From Buxus sempervirens (lineage: Eukaryota; Streptophyta; Magnoliopsida; Buxales; Buxaceae): a stretch of 64,000 bases of DNA. Where the stretch lies: NCBI GenBank assembly GCA_947561395.2, contig OX387193.1:36096255-36160254 (forward strand). Reading direction: 5' to 3'. Positions 60,601 to 64,000 of this stretch are shown here, piece after piece. The notes under the pieces were generated by a model, which was not told the origin of the DNA, did not search any database, and saw only the letters and a list, made by a program, of their open reading frames with translations. The position numbers and the translations under genes are program-made. The number at the start of each line of letters is the position of its first letter. Within the stretch, counting starts at the first letter, position 1.

Positions 60601-60619
60601 GAAAAATCGGGGTTTTACA
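57613..60619 (-). mobile_element. Solo LTR, reverse orientation, 3007 bp, mosaic of families A and P
   Basis: The plus strand starts TGTAACGCCCCGAACCCGGG and ends TCGGGGTTTTACA. TSD CCGGC (57608-57612 and 60620-60624) is perfect. The part at 57613-58560 closely matches the P-type copy at 6581-7740 ('catgcagcgcagcttaggca' and 'cagggaatcaccag' zones). The leader at 59750-59990 resembles family A ('gaccagcca', 'aacggtg.agattgga' on the minus strand). Donor-like AAG/GCAAGTAGTA near 59730, hairpin 57962-57977, acceptor-like TTTTTCAG near 57930, GC-rich island 59345-59405. Open frames inside are not genes. Confidence 0.9.
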
Positions 60620-61824
60620 CCGGCATTAGATGACGAAACCCTGAGTAGGACGTTATTTTAAAGTTTTGAAACCCTGAGTAGGCCAGAACTGTGTACATGG
60701 AGGTGTTGATGTCGCCCTGGCATGTCGATTAACCAATTTAAGCAAAGTACATGACATTGACCTATATTGTTATTTGATTTGAGACGAGATGTTTTATCCG
60801 ATGGTTCATTGGTATTTGTTATCTCACCATATGTGGTTCATTGGTATTGGTATTCTCCACTGCCTGTGTAGAGCAACATCGCTACCCTGAGTGGTCCGGT
60901 ATTGTCAATGCCGAAACCTGGAGTAGGCCGTCATTGGATGACGAAACCCTGAGTAGGTTGTCATTTCAATATCCGAAACCCTGAGTAGACCGGATACACA
61001 TATGGAGGCATGGACTTGATCATGATGTAGATTTCTCGATGTTAACACTTGGTTTGATTTGAGTTATATCTATTATGTTGGTTTGGAATAATTGGTTTCA
61101 TCGCCACATGGTTACATGATTATATTGGGTTTCATGGTTATTTGTGCGATTTGACCTTGATGCTATGGATTCAACTTATATGATAGGTTATTATTCAGAT
61201 TAATCTTGTTATCGCTACCGTTACATGTTTTAGATCTAATACATGTTTTATAACTATGAAAAAAGTATTTGAGGATGCATGTGCTACTTACTGGGATATT
61301 CATATCTCATTCCGTTTTATTTTGTTTTGTTTTTAGATCTTGGAGAGGACGATACCGGCGGGTAGTTGCTTGGTTATGTGAGTTGAGAGTTGTATTCTGT
61401 GATTTTGTATTTCAGTTTGGGATTGTAGTGCACTCTGATTATCTAGTTATTGTTTCATCATATTTTTCCTTCACTCTGATATATAGATCTTATGTGAAAA
61501 ATTAACCTTCAGAGACGAGTTACGATTTTATTACGTAACCCGGATCTAGGGCGTTACATTAGATCCATGAGAATTATTGAAGATGGATTGGCAATTTGGA
61601 AATTAATGAATGCGCAGTGGAAGCGTAGTGGATTTAGAAGATAAAGGATGAGATATCATGAGAAAAACTTCCTTTATTAGGATTTAGTGTTGATAACCAT
61701 AATGCTTACATTGAAATTTCAGGGATATTACCTTTATGGAATATAATTGAGGTTTACTTTGATTATAAGAGTTTGAGGTGCATATTTTCACAAGAAAAAT
61801 CATAACGAGAGATTTATAGAGAAA

Positions 61825-62660
61825 TTTTTTCGGATTGTAGCTTTTCTATCGACTCTAACAAAGAATGTAGTGGAATCTATGTGGTGATAGATGTGAGAAT
61901 GATTTTTAGGAGTCAGAGTTACAATTGTCTATAGCTCCAGTTTTGGTTGTGCTTTTGGTAGTGAGGATTTCTATAATTAATGAGATGCCTTCTGAGTTGG
62001 TTTTCGGTTGTGTGTTGATACAGTAGGGAAGAGTGGTATCTTGTGTTTCATGATTGTTGCATCCTTCGGAAGGGAATTACCCCATCTATGATCTTGAGTT
62101 GGCAACTATAGCGGTTGCATTTAAGTTTTGATGACATTGTCTTATTGGGATAAAGTTTGAGATATTTTCATATTACAAGAGTTGGAGATATATTTTATTT
62201 TCAGTGGAATCTTAATATGATACAGAGGAGATGATGGAATTATTGTGAGATTATAATTTAATTTTACTCTTCAGTATTTTTCGGTTCAAAGAATCCTAGT
62301 AAGTATATTTTTATTAAGTTGTAAAGGTGCTTCGCAGGATCAGATAACTACACTAACTACATTTATGGTTAGTTAGTGCAGTTTAGTGGATATTAGTAAA
62401 GATTAGCTTGGTGAGTTTACCATGCATGGTGATGGTTGGATTCTAGTCTGAGTGCATGTAGAGCTGGATTGATTCATTTTGTTTGGGAGAAGCAGTTATC
62501 AAGTTTATATTTGAGGCACAATAGAGAGTTATTGGAGAGAGGAGATGAGACTACCAATGACGTTGATTTCAGGAATGGGTTATTGAGATTTAGAAGCAGG
62601 ATCTGTGTGGCAGATGATGCAAAGATCCGTCAATTGATACTTGAGGCAAGGCTGGCTTAG
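61825..62660 (+). pseudogene. Chromovirus pol remnant: RT tail, RNase H and integrase N-terminus
   Basis: Decayed but recognisable in three places. At 61825 the frame FFRIVAFLSTLTKN matches the post-catalytic RT segment (FSRIVAPLTRLT type). Near 62075 NYPIYDLELATIAVAFKF matches the RNase H block with its conserved DLEL. At 62436-62660 an open frame ends DFRNGLLRFRSRICVADDAKIRQLILEA, the segment just before the integrase zinc finger in Tekay-type chromoviruses. Stops and frameshifts separate the blocks. The integrase catalytic core is deleted. Confidence 0.8.
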
Positions 62661-62681
62661 ATATTGGATTAACAAGAACAA

Positions 62682-62830
62682 GTGCTACGAACTAAGGCGA
62701 TATATTAGTGAATGTCTTGTGGCAGAATCACACAATGGAAGAAGCTCTTTGGAGAAGAGAGGATGAGATACAAAAAAAGTAACCGGAAATGTTATCGCTT
62801 CATGAGATAAATTTCGAGGATGAAATTTAT
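62682..62830 (+). pseudogene. Chromovirus pol C-terminus (chromodomain-type tail)
   Basis: Reads VLRTKAIY, stop, VNVLWQNHTMEEALWRREDEIQKK, which matches the VKVLWRNH..EEATWEREDEM ending of plant chromovirus integrases carrying a chromodomain. The chromodomain is known to guide integration to heterochromatin. In-frame stops show decay. The sequence after it leads directly to the polypurine tract. Confidence 0.82.
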
Positions 62831-62833
62831 TTG

Positions 62834-62846
62834 TAGGGAGGGAGAA
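62834..62846 (+). other. Polypurine tract of the chromovirus
   Basis: TAGGGAGGGAGAA lies immediately before the 3' LTR start TGTAAAACCCCGAA at 62847. Confidence 0.88.
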
Positions 62847-63195
62847 TGTAAAACCCCGAATTTTTTATTAATGAATTTGGAATTTATTTTAGTAACATTA
62901 ATTATTATTATTGGTGTAAATATCAGGAAATGCAAAGAGCAAGGCTATTTTGGGAATTTTCAGAGATTAATTGAAGAGAGGAATTACTAATTGTGGCAAT
63001 TGGTTGTTATGTAAATTTGTAACATGAGCATACATGAGATAACATAATTAAATTAAATAAATTAACATTAGTGTTAGTGTTGGATAACTGGTGGAGTGTC
63101 AATGTAGCAAATCAATTGGAGTTTAAAGATGTGAATTGGGCGGCAACTCCTAGCTATAAATAGAAGTCATTAGTTACCTTGGTTTCTTTGATTAG
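62847..63195 (+). mobile_element. Chromovirus 3' LTR, first 349 bp
   Basis: TGTAAAACCCCGAATTTTTT start, AT-rich U3, 'gcaaagagcaaggctatttt' block shared with 23830, and TATAAATA at 63155-63162. It is interrupted at 63196 by a family T insertion and resumes beyond the window. Confidence 0.88.
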
Positions 63196-64000
63196 TGTAA
63201 GCACCTCATTTTTGCACCTCCCTGAAGTGTCGGAAGTGCAAACCCTAAATGGAAAGTCAAACCCTAAGGGGACAAAAATTGACTTTTTGATCAAGTGCTA
63301 ATTGACAAACTTGCCCTATCTCAATGGATAGGGATTTCTGACATGGTTCCAACGCAACTGAGTTTGCTGAAATCAGAGTTAAGATGAAGTATTTATAAGT
63401 AGATCAAGGCTTGGGGGGGGGGGGGAGCAGAAATTGAATTTCTGCTGAAACCCAGATTAATTGCTATTTCTATCCTAAAAGAAAGAATATGCTGACACGA
63501 TTCCGACACTACTAAGTTTGTCAGAATTGGGGTACGGATCAAGGAAATATGAGCTGATTAAGATTCCGGACTTGAGTTCAGCTTTCTGATAAAAACTTGA
63601 ATTTGCTACAAAATCCTGTCCCAGTGGACAGAGGATCTCGACCCGGTTCTAGCGCAACTGAGTTTGCCAAAATCGGAGCTCAGATGAGAGAGTTATGAGC
63701 AGTTCAAAATCCCGGACGGAATTGCAGAAGGCTGCCCAAGGGCGAGGAGGCAAAAACCCGCCCCGTGTCAGTCAAAGGACGAAAAGGACAGTCTAAGAAA
63801 ATATCTCAATTAAAATAATGTTTTTCTCAAAATATCTCAATTTAATGAATTAAAATAATAAAAAAATCAGAAAATTCGGATTTTGCTCTTAATGAGCAAA
63901 TCCAATCAAATCAGTCAAATCGAGGGTAAATCGGGAAAATATCTTAAAATAACCGAAAATAAATTTCAGTTATACACAAAATTGTGCATAACTGAAATTA
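63196..64000 (+). mobile_element. Start of a family T LTR or element, runs off the right edge
   Basis: TGTAAGCACCTCATTTTTGC start, preceded by the probable TSD ATTAG (63191-63195). It carries the TTGACTTTTTGATCAAGTG block and three diverged U3 units (near 63320, 63480 and 63625), plus a run of 13 G at 63413-63425. It is more diverged than the LTRs at 31120 and 44116. No gene is visible. Confidence 0.85.

Larger units (their letters stand above)
23743..61558 (+). mobile_element. Solo LTR, family C, about 3.2 kb of own sequence spread over 37.8 kb
   Basis: Begins TGTAAGACCCCAGATTTTTT and ends CGGATCTAGGGCGTTACA, with a perfect TSD TTAGA (23738-23742 and 61559-61563). Own segments are 23743-23970, 50206-50759, 56110-57612 and 60620-61558. 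Joined by position they give the full LTR plan: TATAAATA (50315-50322), donor-like TTAG/GTAAGTAGCA (GT at 50721), GC-rich island (56350-56465), 'ctgagtaggcc' array (57560-57612 and 60620-60990), hairpin remnant (61292-61309) and acceptor-like TTTTTAG ending 61336. It belongs to the same family as the chromovirus LTRs. Confidence 0.9.
16201..62846 (+). mobile_element. Interior of a Tekay-like chromovirus, largely deleted and interrupted
   Basis: Own sequence survives as 16201-16885 (leader after the PBS), 23665-23742, and 61559-62846 (pol tail and polypurine tract), about 2 kb in all. The rest is later insertions: 16886-23664 and 23743-61558. Gag, protease and most of RT are missing, so a large deletion occurred besides the insertions. 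The tRNA-iMet PBS, the integrase N-terminal motif, the chromodomain-type C-terminal tail and the GGGAGGGAGAA tract identify the lineage. Confidence 0.85.

Noticed and set aside
61269..61505. 78-codon frame at an LTR end
   Set aside because: It spans the conserved hairpin, acceptor-like site and U5 of a family C LTR; homologous copies are not open.

Overview
The window is plant nuclear DNA with no recognisable host gene, tRNA or rRNA. The basis for this is Ty3/gypsy lineages found only in plants (an Athila element, a chromodomain-type Tekay-like chromovirus and a Tat/Ogre-like element), very long 2.3-4.3 kb LTRs, pervasive C-to-T decay and nesting on nesting. It looks like a heterochromatic retrotransposon nest in a large, repeat-rich angiosperm genome. 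The species cannot be named from the sequence.

The layout resolves because most insertions start TG, end CA and carry a 5-bp target-site duplication (TSD). The oldest visible layer is a plus-strand chromovirus. Its 5' LTR ends at 16200, followed by an initiator-Met primer-binding site at 16203. A ruined pol remains at 61825-62830, and a polypurine tract plus 3' LTR starts at 62834-62847. Left of 15502 its 5' LTR is broken by two LTR insertions whose starts lie outside the window (ends at 15501 and 14830). The inner one holds a minus-strand Athila element (about 120-14391). Athila is itself split by solo LTRs at 872-3981 and 6413-11629, and the latter contains another at 6581-8917.

The chromovirus interior holds a solo LTR at 16886-23664 (with 19394-23136 inside it) and a second at 23743-61558. 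The second swallows most of the window: 23971-50205 (containing 24959-27941 and 29199-49339), 50760-56109 (containing 51072-53326) and 57613-60619.

Deepest in the nest, inside the solo LTR 29199-49339, is the only complete and young element, at 31120-48390. It is 17.3 kb, has near-identical LTRs and carries gag-type ORFs but no pol. That makes it a non-autonomous, gag-only Tat/Ogre-like element (TR-GAG type).

The most unusual signals lie in the LTRs rather than in protein genes. Chromovirus-type LTRs of different families share a plan: a TATA box, a splice-donor-like site, a GC-rich word island, a family-specific tandem array, a short perfect hairpin, and an acceptor-like pyrimidine tract ending in AG. 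This suggests a roughly 2-kb intron inside the LTR. The GC-rich island also occurs in the unrelated Tat-type LTRs. Letters used below for LTR families (A, C, P, T) are my own labels.
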